Shown one piece after another: positions 40,572 through 49,684 of a stretch of 64,000 nucleotides of DNA (the stretch's first letter is position 1; every line of letters begins with the position of its first letter). The notes under the pieces were generated by a model, which saw nothing but the letters and a program-made list of their open reading frames with translations, was not told where the DNA came from and did not search any database. This stretch comes from Chryseobacterium camelliae (GTDB taxonomy: Bacteria > Bacteroidota > Bacteroidia > Flavobacteriales > Weeksellaceae). The DNA is taken from positions 1,054,001 to 1,118,000 of the forward strand of contig NZ_CP115859.1 of the NCBI RefSeq assembly GCF_027920545.1. The letters are read 5' to 3'. The translations under genes and the position numbers were made by a program.

Positions 40572-43373
40572 ATGAAAAAAATAGTATTCGTTCTTTTAGG
40601 ATTAGTCGCCAATAATTTATCTGCACAAAATTATTCGCAATATGTAAATCCCTTTATAGGAACGGGCGGTCATGGACATACATTTCCCGGAGCGGTAGTT
40701 CCTTTCGGAATGGTACAGCTTTCTCCGGATACCCGAATTGACGGAAGCTGGGACGGATGTAGCGGATATCATTATTCGGATTCTGTAATTTACGGATTTT
40801 CTCATACCCATCTTAACGGAACCGGGGTTTCTGATTACGGAGACATCATGCTGATGCCTACCATGGGAAAACCAAGTCTGAACAGCAAAGAGTATTCGTC
40901 TAAATTTTCCCATAAAAACGAAAAAGCTTCGGCAGGATTTTATTCCGTAAAATTAGATAAAAACAATATCGGTGTTCGTTTAACGACTACAAAAAGAGTG
41001 GGTTATCACGAATACACATTTAATAATGCAGGAAATGCGAACATTATTTTAGATTTAAACCACAGAGACAAGCTTCTGGAAGGTGAGGTAAAAATTATCG
41101 ACGACAAAACGATTGAAGTTTTCAGAAGAAGTGAAGCCTGGGCAACCAACCAGTACATTTATGCTAGAATTGAATTTTCAAAACCCGTGAAAATCTCTAA
41201 AAAAGAGGTGAATGGGAAAAATGAAAATAATCTGTATTCAGGAACTGAGCTCGCTTTGGCATTTTCCACTTCAGTAAAAAAAGGAGAAAAAATCAGTGTA
41301 AAAGTTGCTCTTTCACCAACAGATTATGATGGAGCTTCCAAAAATATGCTGGCAGAAGGAAAGTCTAATGATTTTGCAGCCGTTCAAAAGCAAGCTATCG
41401 CAGATTGGGACAAAGAATTATCAAAAATTGAAGTAAAATCTGATGATAGAGACAAACTGACGGTTTTCTACACTGCCCTGTATCATGTTTCCACTCAGCC
41501 TAATATCAATATGGATGCAGACGGAAAATACAGAGGAAGAGACAATAAGTTTTATTATGCTAAAGATTTCGATTATTATACCGTTTTTTCTCTTTGGGAT
41601 ACCTTCAGAGGAGCACATCCTTTAATGACGTTAATCGACAGAAAGAGAACGGCAGATTTCGTTAATACTTTTATCAAACAATATGAACAGGGTGGAAAAC
41701 TTCCGGTTTGGGAGCTGGCTTCCAATGAAACCGAGTGTATGATCGGCTATCATGCCGTTTCCGTGATTGCAGATGCCATGGCAAAAGGAATCAAAGGTTT
41801 TGATTATGAAAAAGCATTCCAAGCTTCAAAAAATTCTGCCATGCTGGATATTTTTGGTTTAAATGCTTATAAAAACAACAACTATATCAGCATTGATGAT
41901 GAACACGAAAGTGTGTCTAAAACGGTAGAGTATGCTTATGATGATTGGTGTATTGCTCAAATGGCTAAAATTTTAGGCAAAAATGAAGATTACCAGTATT
42001 TCATGAAACGTTCTCAGAACTGGAAAAATTTATACAATCCAAAGAACGGATTTATGCAGCCCAGAAAGAACGGAAACTGGTACGAACCTTTTGAAGCAAG
42101 AGAAGTGAATAACAATTATACGGAAGGAAACTCCTGGCATTACTCCTACTCTGTTCAGCAGGATATTCCGGGATTGATTGCAGCTCACGGAGGAAAAGAA
42201 AAATTCGAACAATTTATTGATGCTATTTTTTCTGCTCCCGATAAAACAACAGGAAGAGAACAGGTGGATATCACCGGTCTGATCGGACAATACGCTCAGG
42301 GAAATGAACCGAGCCACCACATTGCTTATCTGTATAACTATGTAGGAAAGCCTGAAAAAACAGATGCTAAAATCAAATACATCCTTGATAATTATTATAA
42401 AAATACTCCGGATGGCTTGATCGGAAACGAAGACTGTGGACAAATGAGTGCTTGGTATATCTTGAGTACAATGGGTATTTATTCTGTAACTCCGGGATTA
42501 CCTGAATGGCAGACTACGAAACCATATTTTGATGAGGTTAAGCTTCATTTAGAAGACGGAACCACCAAAACGATCACTAAAAATACTTCGAAAGAAGAGC
42601 TGAAACGTTTAGGTTTTGAAAATGTAAAAACGATCAAAGATCCTTCTTATACGGAGCAAACCGCTTCTCCTGTCATTGCGGCAGACCGTCTTTTTGATTT
42701 TACCACAAAAGTTGAGATCACTCCGTTAAACGGAAAAGACAAAATCTACTATATGACGCTGGATGAAGATGATAAAAACATAAGAAAAACCTTCAAAGCA
42801 TACAAAGAGCCGTTTACCATCAGTAAAACCACTCAGGTTTCTGCCTATGCTGAAAGAAACGGTGAAAAGAGTTCAATCACGATTGCCCATTTCAACAAAC
42901 GTCCGAATCATTGGGATATCAACATCAATTCAAAAGTAAATCCTCAATATACTGCAGGCGGAAAATTGGCTTTAATTGATGGAATCAACGGTGATGTCAA
43001 CTGGAGAAAAGGGGAATGGCAAGGCTATCAGGGACAAACAGTGGAAGCGATTATCGATTTCAAATCCCCTCAGCAAATCAAACATTTATCTTCTACCTAT
43101 CTTCAGGACAGCAGAGCTTGGATTTTAGTACCTAAGAAAGTGGAATATTACGCATCTATGGACGGTAAAACTTATATTTTGCTAAAAACGTTAGACAATA
43201 CGCTCAATCCTAAAGACGAAAAAGTACAGATCAAAGATTTTGCAACAGAAGTTCTACCGACTGAAGCCCGCTATATAAAAGTGAAAGCCTACCATTTCGG
43301 GAAGCTTCCTGCATGGCATCAGGGAGCAGGTGGAGATGCTTATATCTTTATCGATGAGATTTCTGTAAAATAA
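40572..43373 (+). CDS. GH92 alpha-1,2-mannosidase
   Basis: 933 residues. Signal peptide 1-18 (VLLGLVANNLSAQ). The GH92 N-terminal beta-sandwich begins 'YVNPFIGTGGHGHTFPGAVVP' and 'FGMVQLSPDTRIDGSWDGCSGY', and 'GFSHTHLNGTGVSDYGD' is the hallmark calcium/catalytic region. The (alpha/alpha)6 domain follows with 'FSLWDTFRGAHPL', 'ECMIGYHAVSVIADA', 'GNSWHYSYSVQQDIPGLI' and 'GNEDCGQMSAWYILS'. A C-terminal extension of about 150 residues carries a CHB_HEX_C-like strand region and an F5/8 type C-like domain ('YYASMDGKTYILLKTL'). It trims alpha-mannosides, for example from host or yeast glycans, with calcium. No PUL genes adjoin. Confidence 0.94.
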   Translation: MKKIVFVLLGLVANNLSAQNYSQYVNPFIGTGGHGHTFPGAVVPFGMVQLSPDTRIDGSWDGCSGYHYSDSVIYGFSHTHLNGTGVSDYGDIMLMPTMGKPSLNSKEYSSKFSHKNEKASAGFYSVKLDKNNIGVRLTTTKRVGYHEYTFNNAGNANIILDLNHRDKLLEGEVKIIDDKTIEVFRRSEAWATNQYIYARIEFSKPVKISKKEVNGKNENNLYSGTELALAFSTSVKKGEKISVKVALSPTDYDGASKNMLAEGKSNDFAAVQKQAIADWDKELSKIEVKSDDRDKLTVFYTALYHVSTQPNINMDADGKYRGRDNKFYYAKDFDYYTVFSLWDTFRGAHPLMTLIDRKRTADFVNTFIKQYEQGGKLPVWELASNETECMIGYHAVSVIADAMAKGIKGFDYEKAFQASKNSAMLDIFGLNAYKNNNYISIDDEHESVSKTVEYAYDDWCIAQMAKILGKNEDYQYFMKRSQNWKNLYNPKNGFMQPRKNGNWYEPFEAREVNNNYTEGNSWHYSYSVQQDIPGLIAAHGGKEKFEQFIDAIFSAPDKTTGREQVDITGLIGQYAQGNEPSHHIAYLYNYVGKPEKTDAKIKYILDNYYKNTPDGLIGNEDCGQMSAWYILSTMGIYSVTPGLPEWQTTKPYFDEVKLHLEDGTTKTITKNTSKEELKRLGFENVKTIKDPSYTEQTASPVIAADRLFDFTTKVEITPLNGKDKIYYMTLDEDDKNIRKTFKAYKEPFTISKTTQVSAYAERNGEKSSITIAHFNKRPNHWDININSKVNPQYTAGGKLALIDGINGDVNWRKGEWQGYQGQTVEAIIDFKSPQQIKHLSSTYLQDSRAWILVPKKVEYYASMDGKTYILLKTLDNTLNPKDEKVQIKDFATEVLPTEARYIKVKAYHFGKLPAWHQGAGGDAYIFIDEISVK

Positions 43374-43389
43374 CTAATTCATAATAAAT

Positions 43390-43427
43390 AAAAAGCGTTT
43401 CAAAGATCTTTGAAACGCTTTTTATTT
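43390..43427. terminator. Bidirectional terminator
   Basis: Perfect 34-bp palindrome (43390-43406 with 43407-43423) with A-run before and T-run after. Confidence 0.88.
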
Positions 43428-43540
43428 ACCGTTCAAGAAAGCCAAAATGAACAAGCGTTATCCCCATAGAAAGAATGAAAATGACTCTGAATACGAAAGA
43501 TTATCAAATCTTTAGAAAAAGGAGAAGCCGAAATCATAAA

Positions 43541-43565
43541 AAAGCACCCATCATTTTGATGGATA
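43541..43565 (-). terminator. Possible terminator of the PhyH gene
   Basis: Minus strand: CCATCA/TGATGG stem (43548-43553 and 43557-43562) then GGTGCTTTTTTA. It lies about 20 bp past the stop. Confidence 0.6.
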
Positions 43566-43583
43566 TTTTTGTAAAAGTTTAAA

Positions 43584-44306
43584 TTATAAACTGCATATTT
43601 CCTTTTCAGACCACTTCAGCTCCTTCGGCAGTTCCGCATCAGAAAATTCTATATGGATCACTCTTCTTTTCTTTCCATTCGTAGTTCGGTTGGAGCCATG
43701 AAGCGTTAATGGTTTCATAATCATCACTCCGCCTTTGTTTACTTTACAAATATGTTCGGTTTCAACATTCCAGTCAATAGTTTCCGGTCTGTAAATTCCT
43801 TTGGCATGCGATGCTGGAATTACTTTCAGGGCTCCATTTTGTTCATCTGTATCATCTAGGTGAATTCTAATGGTATAAATGTTTTCAAGAATATCTAACG
43901 GGGGCTGAACCGCGAACTGGTTCTGTTTTGTCGTCCAGGATCCAAAATCGGGTGATTCTGTCTTTTTATCCACAGAAATAGTTAAATCCTGATGATAAGC
44001 AACATACCAATTCGATTTCTCCGGTTTATCAAAGTAGATGCTTTTTACCACAAAATACTGATCACCAAAAACCTCTTTAATGATTTTTTTAATATTTTCA
44101 TTAAAAATCAAATCCTTCACTTCAGGAATTTCCTTTAGAAACTGTCTGATTGCAAAAAGATCTTCAGATTTTCTGAACGTTTCTTTTGAGGTATCCATCG
44201 TATTCATCACCTCGGAAATACGTTCAATTTCTTCTTCAGAAAAAATATTGCTGATAACGGAAAACCCATTATCAGCAATGTCTTGTTTATAGTGTTGTAA
44301 ATTCAA
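43584..44306 (-). CDS. Phytanoyl-CoA dioxygenase (PhyH) family protein
   Basis: 240 residues. Fe(II)/2-oxoglutarate dioxygenase fold with HxD (H105, D107 in AYHQDLTISVD), distal H203 in 'MKPLTLHGSNRTT' and the 2-oxoglutarate Arg in 'KKRRVIHIEFS'. Hydroxylates an unknown small molecule. It starts 23 bp after the stop of the dicarboxylate symporter gene, same strand, so co-transcription is likely; the substrate may be an imported amino or organic acid (inference). Confidence 0.85.
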   Translation of the reverse strand: MNLQHYKQDIADNGFSVISNIFSEEEIERISEVMNTMDTSKETFRKSEDLFAIRQFLKEIPEVKDLIFNENIKKIIKEVFGDQYFVVKSIYFDKPEKSNWYVAYHQDLTISVDKKTESPDFGSWTTKQNQFAVQPPLDILENIYTIRIHLDDTDEQNGALKVIPASHAKGIYRPETIDWNVETEHICKVNKGGVMIMKPLTLHGSNRTTNGKKRRVIHIEFSDAELPKELKWSEKEICSL

Positions 44307-44329
44307 AACGAAGTTTACAAAATTATTTA

Positions 44330-45580
44330 TTAAATATCTCCACCATGATTTTCAAGCTGACCTTCCCATTTAGAAACCGCAGAAGTTGCCAACGCGTTTC
44401 CTAAAACATTCGTCATACTTCTTCCCATATCACAGAAATGGTCAATCGGTAAAATAAGGGCGATTCCTTCCGGTGGAATTCCGAACATCGAACAAGTTGC
44501 CACAATAATTACCAGAGAAGCTCTCGGAACTCCGGCAATTCCTTTTGAAGTAAGCATTAATACCAAAAGCATCGTGATTTGTTGTCCTACTGTCATTTCA
44601 ATACCGTAAATCTGAGCAATAAAAATAGAAGCAAACGTCATGTACATCATACTTCCATCCAGATTGAAAGAATATCCTAAAGGCAAAATAAATGATACTA
44701 CTCTATTGTTGCATCCAAATCTTTCCAGTTCTTCTACCAGCTTCGGAAAAACGGCTTCCGAGCTTGTAGTTGAAAAGGCAATTAACAAAGGTGATTTTAT
44801 TCTTTTCAACAAATCGAAAAGACGGTTTCCTAAAATTAAATACCCTACCAGCAATAAAACCAGCCATAGAATACCTAACGCAAAGAAGAAATCCCTCAGA
44901 TAAATCGCATACACTTTAAATATTTCAAAACCATTGGTCGCAACAACGGCAGCAATGGCACCTAAAACTCCAAGAGGTGCAAACCACATGATATACCCTA
45001 CCATTTTAAGGATTCCATGGGCTACAATGTCAAACAATTTAATGACCGGTTGTGCATATTCTTCCCCTAAATTGGCCAAAGCAACTCCGAACATAATAGA
45101 AAATACCACAATCTGAAGCACTTCATTGGTAGCAAATGCCTCAAAAATACTTTTAGGAATTACGTGTTTTACAAAGTCTTCCAGAGAAAAACCTTTGCTG
45201 CTTTTCAGCAATTCTTCTGCAGAAGCGGCATCCTGAATCGGAAGTTTGGTAACATGGCCCGGTTCCAGCCAATTCACCAAAATCAATCCGATGAAAAGAG
45301 AGACCAAAGACGCAGAAATAAACCACAGCATTGCTTTCGTTCCTACTCTTCCGATCATTTTTATATCGCTCATTTTAGCAATTCCCACGACAAGAGTTGT
45401 GAATACCAATGGAGCAATAATCATCTGAACCAATCTGATGAAAACAGTTCCTAGAAGTTTGATGTTTTTTGAAAATGGCTCTGCACTTTCAGGATATTTT
45501 AAATGAACGAAACCTCCAATTCCTACCCCTAAAATAAGAGCAATGATGATCGCAAAAAATAGTTTATTCTGTCCTTTCAT
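44330..45580 (-). CDS. Dicarboxylate/amino acid:cation symporter (DAACS, GltP/SLC1 family)
   Basis: 416 residues, eight TM segments plus two re-entrant loops. Hallmarks: 'FIRLVQMIIAPLVFTTLVVG', hairpin-1 'FSTTSSEAVFPKLVEEL', 'LPLGYSFNLDGSMMYM', 'SKGIAGVPRASLVI' and 'ALILPIDHFCDMGRSMTNVLGN', with the D-x-x-x-D-M-x-R-T/S ligand-binding stretch. Imports glutamate, aspartate or C4 acids with Na+ or H+. First gene of a two-gene unit with PhyH. Confidence 0.93.
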   Translation of the reverse strand: MKGQNKLFFAIIIALILGVGIGGFVHLKYPESAEPFSKNIKLLGTVFIRLVQMIIAPLVFTTLVVGIAKMSDIKMIGRVGTKAMLWFISASLVSLFIGLILVNWLEPGHVTKLPIQDAASAEELLKSSKGFSLEDFVKHVIPKSIFEAFATNEVLQIVVFSIMFGVALANLGEEYAQPVIKLFDIVAHGILKMVGYIMWFAPLGVLGAIAAVVATNGFEIFKVYAIYLRDFFFALGILWLVLLLVGYLILGNRLFDLLKRIKSPLLIAFSTTSSEAVFPKLVEELERFGCNNRVVSFILPLGYSFNLDGSMMYMTFASIFIAQIYGIEMTVGQQITMLLVLMLTSKGIAGVPRASLVIIVATCSMFGIPPEGIALILPIDHFCDMGRSMTNVLGNALATSAVSKWEGQLENHGGDI

Positions 45581-45805
45581 ATATATAATTCAAGTTGCAC
45601 AAATATAATGTTTTTAAACTTTTACCTGCTACATCTTATTTTCCTTATCTCCATCATCAGATTTATTTAAAAAATTAGCTGTTCTTACTAATGAATATTT
45701 TAAAGAAATAAAAAATAATTAGCAGAATTTTAATCTTTTGGTATAAATTTTATTATTACATTTACGTATAACATTAAAACCTAAACAACAAAAAATAACT
45801 CTATT

Positions 45806-46291
45806 ATGAAAAAAACAATCGCAATGGCTGCGTTAGCAATCGCAGTATCTTTCGGATCGATTTCATGTAAGAAAAAAATCTCTGATGCTGATCTTCAGAC
45901 TCAGGCAACTACCATTGTCACTTCAAACCCGAACGCTTCCGTTGAAGTAAAAGACGGAGTAGCCCATTTAAGCGGAACTTTCGCCGATGAACAATCTAAA
46001 AATGCCATGATTGCTCAATTGAAAACGGTAAACGGTATCAAAGAGGTAATGGATATGACTAAGATTGAAGCTCCGGTTGCAGCACCCGTTGAAACATCAT
46101 CTGCAGTAGATCCGGCTGTTCAGCAAAAAGTACAGGATGCTGTGAAAGATTTCCCTTCAGTAAAAGTAGAAGTTGTAAACGGAGAACTTACGCTTACAGG
46201 AAACGTATCTTCACTACAGGCTAGAAAAATCAAAGAATCTGTAGATGCTTTGAAAGTAGGAAAAGTAAACTTTAACTATACTGTAAAATAA
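45806..46291 (+). CDS. Lipoprotein with two BON domains
   Basis: 161 residues. Lipoprotein signal with lipobox SISC (C21). Two BON modules: 22-90 ('VEVKDGVAHLSGTFADEQSK', 'VNGIKEVMDM') and 100-161 ('VEVVNGELTLTGNVSSLQAR'), joined by a Pro/Ala-rich linker. BON domains bind phospholipid or stabilise the envelope, as in OsmY and DolP. It should sit in the periplasm on a membrane. Five bases downstream is a BON-SH3 protein, presumably a functional partner. Upstream is a T-rich region with a plausible TACATTTA -7 box near 45757. Confidence 0.88.
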   Translation: MKKTIAMAALAIAVSFGSISCKKKISDADLQTQATTIVTSNPNASVEVKDGVAHLSGTFADEQSKNAMIAQLKTVNGIKEVMDMTKIEAPVAAPVETSSAVDPAVQQKVQDAVKDFPSVKVEVVNGELTLTGNVSSLQARKIKESVDALKVGKVNFNYTVK

Positions 46292-46296
46292 TTAAT

Positions 46297-46716
46297 ATGA
46301 GCACATTACAAGACAAATATTCAAGTGTGGTTTCTGCCGCTCAGTCTGCAGGAATTTCAAATCTTCAGGTTCAGGAGCAGGACGGAATTCTATATGTTTC
46401 CGGAAATGCTGTTAATACAGCAGCTAAAGATGCTGTTTGGAATGCTTTGGGAGCTATTGACTCTACGTATTCTGCATCAGACATCAACATCGATGTACAG
46501 GTGAGCGGATTGGCTTCAGGTGCTTCGTTAACAGTAGCTACTGAAGAATCTAATTTAAATATCAGACAGGAGCCTTCTACAGAAGCTGCGGTAGTAGGAA
46601 AAGCGGCAAAAGGAGCATCAGTTACATTAATTGAGCAGACTTCCGACGATTGGTGGAAAGTAAAAACTGCTGACGGACAGGAAGGTTATGCCTATTCAAG
46701 ATATTTGAGAGCTTAA
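46297..46716 (+). CDS. BON plus SH3b domain protein
   Basis: 139 residues. N-terminal BON domain (1-68, 'LQVQEQDGILYVSGNAVNTA'), then a bacterial SH3 domain (75-139, 'ESNLNIRQEPSTEAAVVGKAAKGASVTLIEQTSDDWW', here with the RxEPS and GYAYSRYL marks). No signal peptide is visible, although SH3b domains usually bind cell-wall peptidoglycan. It is only 5 bp after the BON lipoprotein gene, so they are one unit. A terminator follows. Confidence 0.85.
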   Translation: MSTLQDKYSSVVSAAQSAGISNLQVQEQDGILYVSGNAVNTAAKDAVWNALGAIDSTYSASDINIDVQVSGLASGASLTVATEESNLNIRQEPSTEAAVVGKAAKGASVTLIEQTSDDWWKVKTADGQEGYAYSRYLRA

Positions 46717-46745
46717 CCGGCAGATTTAGCATTATTTAAAATACA

Positions 46746-46773
46746 ACATCCCTATTCAGGGGTGTTTTTTTAT
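46746..46773 (+). terminator. Rho-independent terminator after BON pair
   Basis: 8-bp stem ACATCCCT/AGGGGTGT (one G-U), 4-nt loop, T-run of seven. Confidence 0.78.
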
Positions 46774-46801
46774 ATTTTAGTACCTTCAAAAAAACATTTT
46801 A

Positions 46802-49507
46802 ATGAAGAGAATTCTTTTGTTACTATTATTTTCATTCAATTGTTTACTTTTTAGTGGACAGAAATTAAGCATCGACGGTAAGATTTCAAATTTTGAAAAC
46901 AAGCCTGTAGAAAATGCGTCTATCCGCCTTATCAAGCAAAAAGATTCATCAATCATAAGCTCTACCCTTACAAATAAAGAAGGAAATTTTTCTTTAAAAA
47001 TCAATGAATTGAATGAACCTTCTATTTTAAAAGCAGAAGCAGATAAATTACTTCCTTATTCTAAAAATTTTGATAGAATAAATGCATCCTTACGCTTGGA
47101 AGAAATCAGGCTCGACAAAGACAAAATTTCTGACATTGAAGAAGTTGTCATTACCGCTTCGCCCATAAAAATAAAAAAAGACACTATTGAATTTAATGCC
47201 AATGCCATCAAAGTTCGTCCTGACAGCAATATTCAGGAATTATTAAAAAGTATTGACGGGATAGAAGTTGACAGCGACGGGAAAATTACAGTAAACGGGA
47301 AAGAAGTCGACCAGATCATGATCAATGGAAAACCTTTTTTTGATGCTACCGGAAAAATTGCTCTAGAAAATATTCCGGCGGATATTATTAAAAACATTCA
47401 GGTTACCTCTACCAAAACCAAAGAAGAAGAGCTTACGGGAAAAACTCCGAAATCTGAAAAATCTACGATCAATTTTAATATTGATGAAAAGAAAAATCAG
47501 GGATTTATTTCCAGAATTACTGGAGGATACGGCAGCGACAAGAGGTATGAAGCGAGTGGATTTTTAAGCTATTTTAAAAATAAAACAAAAATTAGCCTAC
47601 TTGGTTCGTCTAATAATATCAATACTAAAGGATTTACCAATGATGAAGCTCAAAATTTAGGCGGAAATACCGGCTCAAGAGGGGGAAATAATGTGAAGGG
47701 CATCCAGAAATCTACGACCATCGGAGTGAATTACAGCGATCAGCTGAGTTCCAATGTTGATCTGGAATCTTTGGGCGTCACGCGTAATGAGACGAATCTG
47801 GAAACAGCTTCTAAGGTTTCAAGAACAACTTTTCTTCCAGATTCTACCCTTAAAACCGATTCTGAAAATCATGCAGACAATAGTACGGAACAATATAATT
47901 TTAATTCTGCAGTAAAAATAAGACCCGATTCTTTAAGCACCTTTTATTTTTCACCTAAACTTTCGATTTCCAAAACAACGAATGTAAGAAATTCAAAATC
48001 TATCACTTATAAAAATGATGAGCTTCTGAACGACAGTGAATCTTCAACCCATGCGAAATCCGAAAACAATTCCTTCAGTCAGAATCTTTATTATTCAAAA
48101 AAATTTAAAAAGAAAGGACGTTCGTTGTATGCAAGTTTAAATACATCAATTTCGGAATCGACAAATGATAATCTTACAAAATCAGCTACGAAATTCTATC
48201 AGAGTTCAGATCCTGACGATATTAGGAATCAGTTATCTCAAAGTAAAAACCAGAATAATAATTACTCATTTAATGCAAAATATTCAGAACCTGTTTCAGA
48301 TTCTTTAAACGTAACGTTAGGATTAAATTACAATTCAAAAAACCTTTCAAGCATCAGAAATATAAATGATTTTGATGAAAATACAGGACAATATTCCAAT
48401 TACAATATTCTTTTATCTAAAAGTTCCGATCAGAAAAACAACCAGCTTTCCCCGGAAATCAATATCGAACTGAATAAGAAAAAATACAGTGTTTGGGCTT
48501 CTACAACGGTTAACTTTTCAGATTTAAAATACGATGCGGTTTTCAACGGGGAGCATTATAATCTTCAGAGAAACTTTACCTTACCTGATTATAATGCTGG
48601 ACTTCAATATCACATTTCTGAAAACTCAAAATTAAGTATTTACAATTCGGCGAGCTTCACTGTTCCTGCTCCGGAAAACGTAATTCCGTACAGAGACGAA
48701 TCCAATCCTTTGATTACTTACGAAGGAAATCCTGATCTCAAAAATACCTGGAGCAATAGAACGAGTGTGTACTTTAATAATTTTAATACGAAAACAAGCT
48801 TTAATTACAATGTTAATCTGAGCTTTACTTACAGCAACAATGATGTTACGAACTTTTCATTTTATGATGAATCCGGAAAACAGTTTGTAAGCTATAGAAA
48901 TATCAGTGGAAACAAAAGCGCCACATTGGGAGGAAGTCTTGGAAAAACGTATAAATGGAATGATAATAAGCTAACGATCAGGCCTAAAGCTAATGTAAAC
49001 TATCGATACAATAAAGGATATATCAACGGGCAGGAGTTTTTGGGAAATTCTTACACCTTCACTCCGGGAATCGGTTTTACCTATGACAAAAAAGACAAAG
49101 TCAATATAAAACCTTCTTATAACGTAAATTATACCCTTTCAAATTATGAAAATTACAGCGTTGAAAGTATAAAAAACACATATCAGACTTTCAGGCTTGA
49201 ACTGACGAATTATTTTCTGAAAACCAATCTTATTTTCGAGAACGATTTTGAATACAACAAAAGTTCGAACATTACTCCCGGCTTCAAAAGAGATTTTTAC
49301 TTCTGGAATACAAGCATCGGATATACATTTTATAAAAAACAATTAACCGCAAAAGTACGGGTTTATGATATTTTAAATCAAAACCAGAGTGTAAGAAGAA
49401 CTATTTCCTCCTCTTATGTAGAAGACCGCGAAGACCTGATTTTGAAACGCTACATCATGTTTTCCCTTACTCTGAAACTGAATAAATTTACAGGAAGAAA
49501 GATTTGA
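46802..49507 (+). CDS. Outer-membrane beta-barrel protein, TonB-dependent receptor-like
   Basis: 901 residues. Signal peptide 1-20 (FNCLLFSGQ), carboxypeptidase-D-like regulatory domain (24-110, 'ISNFENKPVENASIRLI'), plug-like region (110-220, 'EEVVITASPIKIKKDTIEF', 'QELLKSIDGIEVDSDGKI', 'MINGKPFFDATGKIALENI', 'IIKNIQVT') and a barrel of the OMP_b-brl_3 type to the C-terminus. It lacks an obvious TonB box and any lipoprotein partner next door. It may transport or scaffold; the substrate is unknown. It stands alone. Confidence 0.88.
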   Translation: MKRILLLLLFSFNCLLFSGQKLSIDGKISNFENKPVENASIRLIKQKDSSIISSTLTNKEGNFSLKINELNEPSILKAEADKLLPYSKNFDRINASLRLEEIRLDKDKISDIEEVVITASPIKIKKDTIEFNANAIKVRPDSNIQELLKSIDGIEVDSDGKITVNGKEVDQIMINGKPFFDATGKIALENIPADIIKNIQVTSTKTKEEELTGKTPKSEKSTINFNIDEKKNQGFISRITGGYGSDKRYEASGFLSYFKNKTKISLLGSSNNINTKGFTNDEAQNLGGNTGSRGGNNVKGIQKSTTIGVNYSDQLSSNVDLESLGVTRNETNLETASKVSRTTFLPDSTLKTDSENHADNSTEQYNFNSAVKIRPDSLSTFYFSPKLSISKTTNVRNSKSITYKNDELLNDSESSTHAKSENNSFSQNLYYSKKFKKKGRSLYASLNTSISESTNDNLTKSATKFYQSSDPDDIRNQLSQSKNQNNNYSFNAKYSEPVSDSLNVTLGLNYNSKNLSSIRNINDFDENTGQYSNYNILLSKSSDQKNNQLSPEINIELNKKKYSVWASTTVNFSDLKYDAVFNGEHYNLQRNFTLPDYNAGLQYHISENSKLSIYNSASFTVPAPENVIPYRDESNPLITYEGNPDLKNTWSNRTSVYFNNFNTKTSFNYNVNLSFTYSNNDVTNFSFYDESGKQFVSYRNISGNKSATLGGSLGKTYKWNDNKLTIRPKANVNYRYNKGYINGQEFLGNSYTFTPGIGFTYDKKDKVNIKPSYNVNYTLSNYENYSVESIKNTYQTFRLELTNYFLKTNLIFENDFEYNKSSNITPGFKRDFYFWNTSIGYTFYKKQLTAKVRVYDILNQNQSVRRTISSSYVEDREDLILKRYIMFSLTLKLNKFTGRKI

Positions 49508-49549
49508 TTTTGAACTATTTACGATAACATACTATATTCTACGGCATTT

Positions 49550-49586
49550 GTCATTCTGACGAGGGAAGAATCTCATCCAGAGTGAC
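49550..49586. repeat. Single arm of the GTCATTCTGA repeat family
   Basis: GTCATTCTGACGAGGGAAG, then AATCTC and a partial inverted arm ending GAGTGAC. Related to the palindrome at 7245-7324. Confidence 0.5.
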
Positions 49587-49684
49587 AGCACAGACTTTTG
49601 GTGTCTAAATCCCAAGTATTTAATCTTAAATATACTTTTAATTGAAAGCATTTTTATGTTTAAATTAGCGTCAAATTTTATATA

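Noticed and set aside
43481..43582. 33-codon open stretch between two terminators
   Set aside because: Too short, no recognisable sequence, overlaps a probable terminator of the PhyH gene.
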